Assembly (NCBI GenBank): GCA_002730555.1
Contig: PCAM01000028.1
Span: 104,771-168,770, forward strand
DNA length: 64,000 nucleotides
Reading direction: 5' to 3'
DNA from: Chloroflexota bacterium
GTDB lineage: Bacteria; Chloroflexota; Dehalococcoidia; Lucifugimonadales; Lucifugimonadaceae
Of this stretch, positions 26,060 to 34,528 are shown one piece after another (the stretch's first letter is position 1; each line of letters begins with the position of its first letter). Both the position numbers and the translations under genes were made by a program. The notes beneath the pieces are model-generated. The model saw only the letters and a program-made list of their open reading frames with translations. It was not told the origin of the DNA and ran no database searches.

Positions 26060-26165
26060 CCTCTCCCGTCAAGGGAGAGGGAGCAAACACGACTACCGTG
26101 GAGTGGTTGTGAGCCGCGAGGCGCAAATGCTGTCATCCTGATCCTTCCACGGAAGGAGAAGGATC
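26060..26165. repeat. Two intergenic hairpin repeats
   Basis: CCTCTCCC-GTCAA-GGGAGAGG at 26060-26080 is the same family as 17250-17268. At 26134-26165 a second palindrome (atcctgatccttcc / ggaaggagaaggat) resembles common gtcatcctgag-type intergenic repeats. With the REP copies at 26218 and 26277 they fill the 337-base gap before the DUF4389 gene. Confidence 0.45.
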
Positions 26166-26217
26166 TCCCGGCTTTTCGGCGGCGTGATCATTCGGCCCTC
26201 AGACGCGGTCCGTCGCC

Positions 26218-26242
26218 GTAAGGGCGTGGCTTGCTCCGCCCG
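26218..26242 (+). repeat. REP-like hairpin (GTAA foot)
   Basis: GTAAGGGCGTGGCTTGCTCCGCCCG differs at two positions from the element at 60287-60311 and keeps a gatcagg-type flank (26250-26256). The foot is GTAA rather than GTAG, so it may be decayed. Confidence 0.55.
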
Positions 26243-26276
26243 ATTGCGCGATCAGGATGTTGTCCGCCATGACATC

Positions 26277-26299
26277 GTAGGGACGGATTGGTATCCGCC
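26277..26299 (+). repeat. REP-like hairpin with GTAG foot
   Basis: GTAG then GGaCGGAT-TGGT-ATCCGCC, a hairpin with one bulged A. The inverted element at 28260-28283 is of the same subtype. Confidence 0.55.
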
Positions 26300-26342
26300 T
26301 TCGGATGCGTCACGCCAACACCCTCGTTTTCAAATCTGGCGC

Positions 26343-26921
26343 TTACTCGCTGATCGAAAAGCGCGGGTATTTGTCCGTGGTCAGCATGAACGCATAAAGC
26401 TCAATTCGTATGCCATAGCGCATGACTCCGACTACGTAATCGAACAGTCCGCGCGGCATCCTGCCGGTAAACAAGATGGAGAACCAGGCGATGATGACGG
26501 CGATGAATGCGCCGATCGCCAACAGAGTCCACACGACATAGTGAGGGAACGCCAGGAACCATTTCACTAACGGCATCCAACGGTTGAGATCGTTCTGGAC
26601 ATCGGGGTGCGGGAAGTCGAGGTGAACCGACTGTTCTTCATCCGTGGACGGGTATTCGTCCTGCACGAGAAGCAGATACGCGAGGACTCGTACGTTAAAG
26701 CGTGATAACGCCAGGTTCCAATCGAAAAGCCACTTCGGGTATTTCTGACGAAACAGGATCATGAGTAATGGAGCAATCACCTGAATTCCGACTCCGCCGC
26801 CGGTGATTGCAACGGAGACCGCGAGAATCGGTAATACCAGAATCCACCTGAACAGCGTCGTCAGGCGATTCGACTCCTCGGGATAGTTGATGGTCAGTTG
26901 CAGGGGAAAGTTTGAAGCTAT
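26343..26921 (-). CDS. DUF4389 membrane protein (start codon unclear)
   Basis: The C-terminal half has the DUF4389 pattern: a membrane helix FPHYVVWTLLAIGAFIAVII followed by WFSILFTGRMPRGLFDYVVG and RIELYAFMLTTDKYPRFS. The frame extends upstream with FPLQLTINYPEESNRLTTLF and a second hydrophobic helix, which is the usual N-terminal pattern, so the GTG at 26780 is too late. In this extension no ATG, GTG or TTG precedes the homology before an in-frame TGA at 26943-26945. An ATA at 26919-26921 is the nearest start-like codon. The gene may use a rare start or have lost its start codon. Function unknown. Confidence 0.6.
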   Translation of the reverse strand: MASNFPLQLTINYPEESNRLTTLFRWILVLPILAVSVAITGGGVGIQVIAPLLMILFRQKYPKWLFDWNLALSRFNVRVLAYLLLVQDEYPSTDEEQSVHLDFPHPDVQNDLNRWMPLVKWFLAFPHYVVWTLLAIGAFIAVIIAWFSILFTGRMPRGLFDYVVGVMRYGIRIELYAFMLTTDKYPRFSISE

Positions 26922-27003
26922 GTTGTCAAAATCCTTCCGTCTTCAGTTTCGAGTGGTGTGATCAAGAGATCTATCCAGACGGTTGCTATTCAACTACGTC
27001 GCT

Positions 27004-28161
27004 CTAGTGCCAGTTCCTTTCGTCCTCCAGCATGCGCAGGTTGCGCTTCGGGTACTGGTCGCCAGCGTATTTGGCGAACTTGCTCTCGTCCAGCTCGATG
27101 CCGATTCCTGAGTCGGTCGGCAGCTCCATGTAGCTGCCGGACGGCACGAGCGGCTTGACCGAGATGTCGTCGCAGATCTCCTGGTTGTGCACGAAGTATT
27201 CGTAAATCAGGAAGTTCGGCATCACTGCGGAGGCCTGTAACGCCGCCGCCAGCCCGACGGCCGTGCTGTTGTTGCCGTGCGGGGAGACGGCGATGTAGTG
27301 GGGCGCAGCCATGTCAGCGATCTGCACCAGCTCAAGGATCCCGCCGCAGATGCAGATATCCGGGTTGAGGATGTCCACGGCCCGCTGATCGATCACATCC
27401 CTGAACTCTTCGCGGGTGTACAGCGCCTCCCCGGTGACCACCGGGATGTCGGTGGCATCCCGAACCTCACGCAGCGCCGGAACGTGCTCGGACGGGTTCG
27501 GCTCCTCAAACCAGTAGGGCCGGTAACGCTCAACCATGTGGGCGAGCCGTATCGAGTTCATGGGCGCGAGACGCCGGTGGATCTCGATCAACAACTCGAC
27601 TTTCCCGCCGACCGCGTCACGCACCGCCCCGACAACCGCCGCCGCCTCTTCCAGGTCGTCGTAATTGGGATAGGCGCGCCACGGCCCGGAGAGCGGGTCA
27701 AACTTGAGCGCTGTGAACCCTTTTTTGACCGTTTCCGCTGCCGCCGTGGCCCAGTCTTCAAGCGACTTTGACCCGCCGTACCAGGCGTTCGCATACAGCC
27801 GGATCGCCGGCCGCATCGGTCCGCCGAGCAGGTTGTAGACGGGCTGCTCCAGCGCCTTGCCGACGATGTCCCACATAGCGATCTCGATGCCGCTGAGCGC
27901 GCACCACAGGTCCATGCCGCCGCGCTTCGTGGCGAAATCCTCGTAGGCGACGTTCATCCAATGCCGGATCAGGAAGGGGTCTCGACCCTCCAGGTAGCGG
28001 CCCAACTGCTCGATGTGTGCGATCGCCGCCGTGTCGCGGTCGGTCTGCGTGTACGCCTCACCCCATCCGACGATGCCGGTATCGGTGGTGAGTTTCACGA
28101 AAAGCATGTTCTTTCCGCGCGGCGGGTGGACCACGAAGGTCTCGATGTCGGTGATCTTCAT
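27004..28161 (-). CDS. Enolase-superfamily dehydratase, galactonate dehydratase-like
   Basis: The 385-residue product has a capping domain and barrel of the mandelate racemase/DgoD type. LLIEIHRRLAP (about 193-203) gives a metal ligand (Glu where DgoD has Asp) and the base His. WFEEPNPSEH and VVTGEALY supply two more Glu, and AVSPHGNNS the second catalytic His. It would dehydrate a sugar acid or related hydroxy acid with Mg2+. The ATG at 28161 follows GAGGAGAG. The neighbouring sialidase-like gene on the same strand, 201 bases upstream, may supply substrate. Confidence 0.88.
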   Translation of the reverse strand: MKITDIETFVVHPPRGKNMLFVKLTTDTGIVGWGEAYTQTDRDTAAIAHIEQLGRYLEGRDPFLIRHWMNVAYEDFATKRGGMDLWCALSGIEIAMWDIVGKALEQPVYNLLGGPMRPAIRLYANAWYGGSKSLEDWATAAAETVKKGFTALKFDPLSGPWRAYPNYDDLEEAAAVVGAVRDAVGGKVELLIEIHRRLAPMNSIRLAHMVERYRPYWFEEPNPSEHVPALREVRDATDIPVVTGEALYTREEFRDVIDQRAVDILNPDICICGGILELVQIADMAAPHYIAVSPHGNNSTAVGLAAALQASAVMPNFLIYEYFVHNQEICDDISVKPLVPSGSYMELPTDSGIGIELDESKFAKYAGDQYPKRNLRMLEDERNWH

Positions 28162-28233
28162 CGGGCTGGATCTCTCCTCATGTGTTCGGTGGACTCAGGA
28201 CGACTCGTTGTTGGTTCGGGTGCAGATCGCGTT

Positions 28234-28283
28234 GTAGGGGCGTATGGCAATGCGCCCGTGGGCGGATACCAAACCGGCCCTAC
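28234..28283. repeat. Head-to-head pair of REP-like hairpins
   Basis: 28234-28258 on the plus strand is GTAG then GGGCGTA-TGGCAA-TGCGCCC. 28260-28283 on the minus strand is GTAG then GGCCGGTTTGGTATCCGCCC, a hairpin with a bulge. The inverted pairing resembles the BIME arrangement of bacterial REPs. It occupies the 201-base gap between the dehydratase and sialidase-like genes. Confidence 0.6.
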
Positions 28284-28362
28284 GTTGTTGATGCGAACTT
28301 GGTCTGATACGTCAATGGCCTTATCTGGTTTTGACGTTATGGGACGTGCCGGCGACCGCATC

Positions 28363-29460
28363 TTATGGCTTCCAGATGGTCGCTGTGATGTAGCGCTCTC
28401 CGTTCGGAGAGTCGTTGTAGTAGTAGACGGTCACGACGGCCCCATCAGTCCGTTGAACGGATCTCGGGTAGCCAATGTCATGGTTGCCGCCGTCGGCCCT
28501 GAGAACTATTGCGTCACCCCAGGACTCGCCATCGTCCTTGCTTAAGACGGCGTGAATGCCGGACGGAGCGTCACGGAAACCGTAGGTCAGGCAAATGCGG
28601 CCATCGGAGAGGCGGATCATGGCGGGCGGGTTGCCGCCCGTTCCGGTGTCAGGGGCCGGGGTGGAGACGCGGCGCCACGTCACGCCGTCGTCGTCACTTC
28701 TCATAAGGTCGATAGCGTCCGCACCACCGGAGCCGTCACGCGTTCGGAGCGCCGTCAAAATCCCGCCGCCGTCGCGACGTCCAGCGGGACCCAGTCTTAG
28801 GGACGCCGGCATGATGTCGAACCCGCTCGGGTCCGACCGCAGCCACGACACAAATTGGAACGATCTTCCCCCGTCCTCCGTTCGGGCGCAGAACACGCGA
28901 CCCTCTCCACCGTCTGGCCTGGTGGACGTCAGGAACAGCGTCGCCCGTTGCGGGGCATCGACCAGATAATCCGTCCGCGCCGCGATCCCCAGCTCGCCGA
29001 ACATCGGCAGCGTGAACGGCCCGTCCCAGTTCTGGCAGCGGTCCGTTGACGTGTAGAACCAGGACTCTGCGCCCGCTTTCAGGCCCGTCCGGGCGCAAAG
29101 CATGGCGAAGTCCGGGCCCGTAAAATCGACATTCCCCGGGTAGGGTGAAGGGGCGTTCACGCGGGCGGCAACAGGACCCTGCGGTGCGCTCATATGCTCG
29201 TCGGCGGAGATCGCCGTGTTTCCCGGGGCCAGTAGCGGCGTCGGGATCACGTCCCAACTCAGGCCGCCGTCGAGGCTTCTTGACTGCATCGTCACGAGCG
29301 GCTTGCCGGTATCCCGCGCATGAAACCCGCCGCCATCGTTGTGGTAACCGAGGGTGAAGCCGGTGACGATTTCGTCTCCCCAGCTCCAGACGCCGTAGTT
29401 GGCCGGCCAGCCGGCGTACCGTCCGTCAACCCTGTAAACGATGGTGTGTTGTATCTGCAT
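28363..29460 (-). CDS. Sialidase-like (BNR/Asp-box) protein
   Basis: The 365-residue product carries at least five Asp-box-like repeats (S-x-D-x-G-x-S/T-W): SLDGGLSWDV, STDRCQNWDG, TEDGGRSFQF, SDDDGVTWRR and SKDDGESWGD, spread over a six-bladed propeller. That fits exo-sialidases and related beta-propeller glycosidases or ulosonate-processing enzymes. No signal peptide is visible, so extracellular sialidase action is doubtful. The start is ATG at 29460. Its neighbour is an acid-sugar dehydratase, suggesting uptake and use of sugar acids. Confidence 0.8.
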   Translation of the reverse strand: MQIQHTIVYRVDGRYAGWPANYGVWSWGDEIVTGFTLGYHNDGGGFHARDTGKPLVTMQSRSLDGGLSWDVIPTPLLAPGNTAISADEHMSAPQGPVAARVNAPSPYPGNVDFTGPDFAMLCARTGLKAGAESWFYTSTDRCQNWDGPFTLPMFGELGIAARTDYLVDAPQRATLFLTSTRPDGGEGRVFCARTEDGGRSFQFVSWLRSDPSGFDIMPASLRLGPAGRRDGGGILTALRTRDGSGGADAIDLMRSDDDGVTWRRVSTPAPDTGTGGNPPAMIRLSDGRICLTYGFRDAPSGIHAVLSKDDGESWGDAIVLRADGGNHDIGYPRSVQRTDGAVVTVYYYNDSPNGERYITATIWKP

Positions 29461-29587
29461 GGCGTGGCCAGCGCATCATATACCCGGCCCGTATGGAGGC
29501 CATCCCGGGGACGGTTTTCCCGGCCACCGCCGACAATACCGGGAATTGCGTTGACAACAAAACGAGGCGGAGACGGAACCCAACGTC

Positions 29588-30070
29588 ATGGACGCCACGG
29601 GCAATGAGCCACTAAAACTTCCCAAGCAACTCCTCGCGGAGATGATCACGCACGCCCTGGATAAAGACCCCGAGGAGTGTTGCGGCCTACTGGTCGGGCG
29701 CGGGGACTCGGCCACGCGGCTCCGACGAATCCGAAACGTTCACGAGAGCCTCAGCAATCGATTCAGCATGGACCCGCTGGACGTGATCGAGGCGGAACGT
29801 GACGCGGACGGCAGGGGGGAGGAGTTTGTCGCGATTTACCATTCGCACACCTACTCGCAGGGCTACCCGTCCGATACCGATGTCCGTAACGCCACCGAGA
29901 ACGGTTGGACCGACCCGTTTTACGTTTTGATCTCGTTGGTGGAGAAGACCAGGCCCGTGGTCAGGGCGTATCGAATTTCAGGAGACGGTGAGGTTGCGGA
30001 GCGTTTCATCCGCGTCCTCGGGGTCGGCGGATACACATCCGGCACCACACCACCCGGTCTGGTGGAGTGA
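29588..30070 (+). CDS. JAMM/MPN-domain metallopeptidase (M67, Mov34-type)
   Basis: The 160-residue product is a single JAB domain. EECCGLLVGRGD includes the upstream Glu, and AIYHSHTYSQGYPSDTD fits the zinc motif H-x-H-x(7)-S-x2-D. Bacterial members remove C-terminal residues from ubiquitin-like sulfur-carrier proteins such as ThiS/MoaD relatives, usually to ready them for sulfur transfer in Cys or molybdopterin synthesis. No sulfur-carrier gene is adjacent here. ATG at 29588. Followed 76 bases later by the PDZ lipoprotein. Confidence 0.85.
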   Translation: MDATGNEPLKLPKQLLAEMITHALDKDPEECCGLLVGRGDSATRLRRIRNVHESLSNRFSMDPLDVIEAERDADGRGEEFVAIYHSHTYSQGYPSDTDVRNATENGWTDPFYVLISLVEKTRPVVRAYRISGDGEVAERFIRVLGVGGYTSGTTPPGLVE

Positions 30071-30146
30071 GGGCGTCGCACCGATTTGATGCCCCGATCC
30101 ACCCGAAATCCAGAATCCCAGAGTCAGAGCTCAACGAGGAAGACCG

Positions 30147-31091
30147 ATGAAGTTGAGAAAGGTCCCCGGAGCGTGGTTGTTCGGGATATTGGCGGCGCTG
30201 TTGCTGGTCGCTGTGGCGTGTGGTCCCAGCGAACCGGATGATGCCGGTCCCGCCGGGGCGTCGGCGGGCGCCAACGCTTCAGGTTCCGGTGATTCCGGTG
30301 TTCTTGTGACCGAAACAAGAGCGTCGGACACCGAGGCATCTGCGATCTGGATCGGCGCTGAGACGGTACTAATTCCGGAGGTCCTCGCTGGTCTCATTGG
30401 ACTCCCCGCGGGCGAACGCGTGGTCTGGGTGAACCCGGGCGGCCCGGCGTCCGGGGTATTGATCCTGGGCGATCAGATCACCGCGATCGACGGCGTAACC
30501 GTAGATGCCGAAAACGGTCTGCCCGCCATTCTGGCGTCACGGGCTGCCGGAGAGTCGGCGTCGTTCTCTGTCCTGCGCGGCGGAGAGGTTCTGGAACTCC
30601 GGATAACGCTGGCGCTGAAACCCGTCCATGGATCGACCGGAAGTCTTGCGGGGATTCAAGATCTGTTCGACCGGGCGCTGGGCGGTGAGTTTCGATTCCT
30701 GGACTCGGTTGGGGAAGAACACTCCGGGTCGTTCTTTTCCGGGACGCTGTCCGAGGCAAGCGATGACCGGGTGACGCTGGCGAGTCCCGGCGCGGGACCG
30801 ACGACGATGACGCTCTCGCCTAACGTGTTCGTATGGATAGATGGCGCGCCGGGGACGACCGTCGAACTGGCGGGCGTTACCGGGGGATCGGCGAAAGTGA
30901 TCGTGATTGACGACGTCGTGCTTGCCGTTCTGGCCGGTGGATTGATCCCGCCGACACTCGAAACGCTCGAAGGCCTGCTTGGATCGGGCGAGGCAGGCGC
31001 TCCCGGGCTACTCGAGAAACTGGGAGCGTTGGAGAGTTTGCAGGGTCTGTTTGGCGGTGGCGGATCATCCACCGGTGATGCCGGGCTATAA
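30147..31091 (+). CDS. PDZ-domain lipoprotein
   Basis: The N-terminus has basic residues, a hydrophobic stretch and a lipobox LLVAVACG, so the protein is lipid-anchored outside the membrane. A Gly/Ser/Ala-rich linker follows (about 25-50). Residues ~75-145 form a PDZ domain: GLPAGERVVWVNPGGPASGVLILGDQ then ITAIDGVTVD. The remaining part (about 170-280) is beta-rich and not recognised, and the C-terminus is a Gly/Leu-rich helix-like run. No protease domain is present, so it is not a DegP-type protease but could scaffold one. Confidence 0.72.
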   Translation: MKLRKVPGAWLFGILAALLLVAVACGPSEPDDAGPAGASAGANASGSGDSGVLVTETRASDTEASAIWIGAETVLIPEVLAGLIGLPAGERVVWVNPGGPASGVLILGDQITAIDGVTVDAENGLPAILASRAAGESASFSVLRGGEVLELRITLALKPVHGSTGSLAGIQDLFDRALGGEFRFLDSVGEEHSGSFFSGTLSEASDDRVTLASPGAGPTTMTLSPNVFVWIDGAPGTTVELAGVTGGSAKVIVIDDVVLAVLAGGLIPPTLETLEGLLGSGEAGAPGLLEKLGALESLQGLFGGGGSSTGDAGL

Positions 31092-31112
31092 GGCTTTAAA
31101 CCCTGGCGAGTT

Positions 31113-31622
31113 TCAGGAGAGCCCGGTGTTGAGACGGGCCTGGTTCATTCCGGAGGGCGTTTCGAGTCGGTCCGTCATGAGCAGTTTCGCTGAGGCAGTT
31201 GCGGGCTCGATCCGAGAATAGGCGTCGGCAGACATCGGCCCGCCGGGCTCATTGCCTAGCCCTTCGGTGAGTTCGGCCAGCTTCCGTATCAAGTGGCTTC
31301 CCGACCAGGGCCTTCCGAAGAATTCGGCGGCGTCAAGCTCGGAAGCGTAACGCTCACGGTCGGGGTCTTTGACCGTGGACCGAATGCCGACCGGGATCCT
31401 GAAAGTGCGGATATCGGACTTCAATATCTTGATTGCAGTCATGCCGTCCATCACCGGCTTGTTCACGTCAAGAATGAACACGTCCGGCTCGAACCGTATA
31501 GCGAGCTTCAGGACCTCCGAGCCATCGGTCCCTTCGATCACGTTATATCCGTAGTCTTCGACGATGGCTCCGAGCGTCATCCGGAGGTCCGGCTCATCAT
31601 CGATTATGAGAATCCTGAACAT
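31113..31622 (-). CDS. Stand-alone response-regulator receiver protein
   Basis: The receiver domain opens FRILIIDDEPDLR with the acidic pair, and the phosphoacceptor is Asp52 in FILDVNKPVMDG. The usual MP after the acceptor is KP, and the conserved Lys of the signalling site is Arg in EFFGRPWSG. About 50 residues follow the domain without a DNA-binding motif. The ATG at 31622 is chosen over an upstream start because MFRILIIDDEP is the normal start. No histidine kinase is adjacent, so it is an orphan. It is convergent with the PDZ lipoprotein gene. Confidence 0.82.
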   Translation of the reverse strand: MFRILIIDDEPDLRMTLGAIVEDYGYNVIEGTDGSEVLKLAIRFEPDVFILDVNKPVMDGMTAIKILKSDIRTFRIPVGIRSTVKDPDRERYASELDAAEFFGRPWSGSHLIRKLAELTEGLGNEPGGPMSADAYSRIEPATASAKLLMTDRLETPSGMNQARLNTGLS

Positions 31623-31862
31623 GTTCCCGACTCCGTGGCGGTGGGATCGGCGGCGCACGTGTCTCCCGTGACGACCGGTTCCATCTGTCGCTGTCTAAAC
31701 AGTTGAGTGAGCCGAACACGCCCGTTGCCCTCCCCAGAGCCGGGACATCCATGCACTCGTAAGAACTGCATATCATTGTTGAGGGCGCGCATCCACCACA
31801 GTGGGCCGGTGGGGTCGGTAATGGTGCGCCGAAAAGGTCACATGCCGTCCGGCGGCAACCGG

Positions 31863-33485
31863 TCAGGATGTTTCTGAAAGATGTGGCCGGCGGCACACGA
31901 GCCAGTACTCCATGCTGTCCGCGAGCGCGAGCCAGCTCGCCTCCAGGATGTTTTCTGAAGAGCCGACCGTGCTCCAGGTGTCGTGCCCGTCTGACGATTC
32001 GATCACGACTCTCACGACGGCACCGGTCCCCGAACCTCCTGCGACGACCCGAACCTTGTAGTCGGTCAGGCGGACGCGTTCTAGGTCCGGGTATGACTGC
32101 AGCAGGGCCTTGCGCATGGCGTGGTCCTGGGCATTCACCGGGCCGTTACCATCGGCCGCCGTGTGCTGAATATCCTCGCCGACGCGGACCTTGACTGTGG
32201 CCTCAGACAGGATGCCGCCTGACTGGTAGAACTCTGACATCCGTGCTGTGCGCCGGTTCTCGATTAGCACCATGAAGTCGATCAGCTCAAACGGCGCCTC
32301 GTAGTTGGGGAGATGGCGTCGAATCAGCAGCTCGAAGGACGCGCCCGCGCCTTCGTACGAGAAACCGCGGCTCTCCAGCGCCTTTAGTTCCTGGACGATC
32401 TCCTGGATGTCGGCATCGGTCAGATCTTCCTCAAGTTCCAGGTCTCGGATGCGGCGCAGGACGTTTCCACGCCCGGACAATTCGGAGACGACAACGGCGT
32501 TTCGGTTGCCGATGGCGCCCGGCTGCACATGCTCGTACGACTGACGCGCCTTATTCACCGCCGCCGCGTGGAGACCGCCCTTGTGGGCGAAGGCGCTCGC
32601 TCCCACGTACGGCTGGAATGAGTGCGGGGACATGTTCAGGGTCTCGGCGATGAACAGCGAGGTGTCGGTGAGGGTGGCGAGCTGCTCGTCGGAGATCACG
32701 TCGACCCCCATCTTCAGCTTCATGTTGGCGATGATGCTGGTCAGATTGGCGTTTCCGGTGCGCTCGCCGTAGCCGTTGATGCAGCCCTGTATCTGGCTCG
32801 CCCCGGCCTGCCACGCCGCCATCGATACCGCGACCGCGGTGTCGGTGTCGTTGTGCGCGTGAATGCCGAGTCGGACGCCCAACGGGGCGGCGAACTCGTG
32901 CGCCGTGGCCACGATCTCCGCCGCCTCGTGGGGCAGGGTGCCGCCGTTGGTGTCGCAGAGCACGACCGTCTCCGCGCCGGCCTCGGCCGCGACGCGCAGG
33001 GTTTGTAGGGCGTAATCGGGATCGAATTTGTAGCCGTCGAAAAAGTGTTCGGCGTCGAATATTGCGCGGTGGCCCTGGCCTACGAGATGCGATACCGAGT
33101 CCGCGACCATGTGCAGGTTCTCTTCGACCGACGTGCCGATGATCTCCGTCACATGCCACGCCGACGCCTTGCCGACGATCGTCACGAGCGGCGTCTCGGC
33201 GCGCAGCAACGCCACGATGGCGCCGTCCTCCTCCGCCTTGCCCCCGGCCCGCCTTGTGCTTCCAAATGAAGCTAGTACGGCGTTTTTAAGGTCAAGGGAG
33301 CGGGCGCGCTGGAAGAACTCGTCGTCCTTGGGATTGGCGCCCGCGAAGCCGCCCTCGATGTAGTGAACGCCCAGCGCGTCAAGCCTTTCGGCGATCGCCA
33401 GTTTGTCGTCGACGGAGAGCGAAATGCCCTCCTGCTGCGTTCCGTCCCGGAGGGTGGTGTCGTATATCTCCACTTGTGCGGCCAT
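31863..33485 (-). CDS. cimA: (R)-citramalate synthase
   Basis: Citramalate synthase condenses pyruvate and acetyl-CoA as an entry to isoleucine that avoids threonine. The 540-residue product has VEIYDTTLRDGTQQEGISLS at the N-terminus, GIHAHNDTDTAVAVSMAAW and GCINGYGERTGNANL in the barrel, and a C-terminal LeuA-type regulatory domain from about 410. The length and TTLRDGTQ form fit the cimA type rather than 2-isopropylmalate synthase. The ATG at 33485 has AGAGG before it. The T-box leader (33564-33850) strongly supports an amino-acid role and, by its Ile codon, the isoleucine branch. Confidence 0.88.
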   Translation of the reverse strand: MAAQVEIYDTTLRDGTQQEGISLSVDDKLAIAERLDALGVHYIEGGFAGANPKDDEFFQRARSLDLKNAVLASFGSTRRAGGKAEEDGAIVALLRAETPLVTIVGKASAWHVTEIIGTSVEENLHMVADSVSHLVGQGHRAIFDAEHFFDGYKFDPDYALQTLRVAAEAGAETVVLCDTNGGTLPHEAAEIVATAHEFAAPLGVRLGIHAHNDTDTAVAVSMAAWQAGASQIQGCINGYGERTGNANLTSIIANMKLKMGVDVISDEQLATLTDTSLFIAETLNMSPHSFQPYVGASAFAHKGGLHAAAVNKARQSYEHVQPGAIGNRNAVVVSELSGRGNVLRRIRDLELEEDLTDADIQEIVQELKALESRGFSYEGAGASFELLIRRHLPNYEAPFELIDFMVLIENRRTARMSEFYQSGGILSEATVKVRVGEDIQHTAADGNGPVNAQDHAMRKALLQSYPDLERVRLTDYKVRVVAGGSGTGAVVRVVIESSDGHDTWSTVGSSENILEASWLALADSMEYWLVCRRPHLSETS

Positions 33486-33563
33486 GTGGTTGCCTCTTGT
33501 TGGTACGTAACTTCCAGCTTCGTTCATCGCCGGGCCAAGTCTGGTTGGGTAGCTTCCGGGCAC

Positions 33564-33593
33564 AAAAAGGCCCGTCCCGATAAGGGACGGGCT
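33564..33593 (-). terminator. Intrinsic terminator of the T-box leader
   Basis: On the minus strand AGCCCGTCCC-TTATC-GGGACGGGCC followed by TTTTT. Its 5' arm can instead pair with the T-box region to form the antiterminator. It ends about 80 bases before the citramalate synthase start. Confidence 0.8.
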
Positions 33594-33850
33594 GTAAATC
33601 AGGCCCGCGATACCACCCTAATTCCCGCCCGGCGGATACCGGACGAGCCACTTGGTAGAGGCACAAACATGCCTCCGTGTTCGATAACGGGTCACGACCC
33701 CGTCCACGCGTACTTGGATCCGTGCCTTGTGGCCGGTTCACCGTTCGGGCGGAAGCTACGAAGGGATGTTCATCCGGTCGGTCCATGCCTGCTCACACCA
33801 CGCCAGGCTCGCTCGGAGTCCCGGGACCGAACTACTCGTCTCCGTGCAGT
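33564..33850 (-). promoter_or_regulatory. T-box riboswitch, probably isoleucine-specific
   Basis: On the minus strand the T-box core AGGGTGGTATCGCGG (33605-33619) differs from the consensus AGGGTGGNACCGCG at one base, with the UGGN bulge as UGGU, matching a tRNA ending ACCA. Stem I can be read from GACGAGTAGTTCGGTC (33840-33825): ACGAG pairs with TTCGT (33762-33758) and TCGGTC with GACCGA. In the 3' side of the internal loop, GAAC is followed by ATC (33767-33765), a candidate Ile specifier. The terminator follows. Uncharged tRNA-Ile would allow readthrough into citramalate synthase. Confidence 0.82.
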
Positions 33851-33895
33851 GCGGGAACCCTGAAATGATCGATCCATGAATCCACGCATAGGATC

Positions 33896-33924
33896 AGGCT
33901 AGCACCGGACTGTCCCCACCGCAA
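33896..33924 (-). promoter_or_regulatory. Candidate promoter of the T-box/citramalate synthase unit
   Basis: On the minus strand TTGCGG (33919-33924), a 17-base spacer and TAGCCT (33896-33901). Transcription would start near 33889, about 40 bases before stem I of the T-box. Confidence 0.42.
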
Positions 33925-34045
33925 CGAATTTCGTAACAATGCGAGATCTCGTTGCGGAAGATGGCGGGCAAATTTCAGGTATTCGGGCTCGGCGAAAGCC
34001 ACGCCAACCATCCCGCGCTCCCGCTTCGTATGGCAACATCTTGGC

Positions 34046-34528
34046 GTGACCGAAGCATCCCCCGTGCATACTGACGCCGAGTACCTGGACAACCTGACCC
34101 GTAAGATTTTCATCTCGGGCTTTTCGGGCGATCCTGTATCCGCCCGCTGGCCCCGATTTCGGGAGGTCTTCTACGCGTTCGATCCGGAGACGGTCGCCGA
34201 GATGCCGGACCTGTTGATCGACCATGTCCAGCAGGATCCCGGCGTCATCAGGAACAAACGCAAATTACGAGCGACGGTAGCGAACGCCTCGGAGTTCGTA
34301 CGCATAGTTGAGGAGTTCGGCTCGTTTCACACGTACCTGCGCTCGCTCGACGATCTACCGTACGAACGACGGGCGAAACTGATCAGTGACCGGTTCCAGT
34401 CGGTCGGTCCAAACACCGTCTACTATTTCCTGGAAGACGCGGGCGAACCTGTGCCCCGTGTGAAACCAGAAGGCGTCAAATCAAAGAAGAAGAGACTCGC
34501 TAGAAGGAACCTGGAACGTGCCAGATAA
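34046..34528 (+). CDS. DNA-3-methyladenine glycosylase I (Tag)-like protein
   Basis: Residues ~60-100 (DPGVIRNKRKLRATVANA and FVRIVEEFGSFHTYL) match the core of Tag glycosylases, which remove 3-methyladenine from alkylated DNA. FQSVGPNTVYYFLEDAG then fits the last conserved helix. The N-terminal zinc-ligand and Arg-Cys-x-Trp region of Tag is absent, and the 160-residue length is shorter than usual, so enzymatic activity is not assured. The start is GTG at 34046. The C-terminus is very basic (KSKKKRLARRNLERAR). The stop overlaps the start of the next gene by 11 bases. Confidence 0.7.
   Translation: MTEASPVHTDAEYLDNLTRKIFISGFSGDPVSARWPRFREVFYAFDPETVAEMPDLLIDHVQQDPGVIRNKRKLRATVANASEFVRIVEEFGSFHTYLRSLDDLPYERRAKLISDRFQSVGPNTVYYFLEDAGEPVPRVKPEGVKSKKKRLARRNLERAR

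Noticed and set aside
31623..31862. Minus-strand frames in the 240-base gap between the receiver and citramalate synthase genes
   Set aside because: Neither frame has a plausible start, coding bias or recognisable motif; I see nothing else in the gap.
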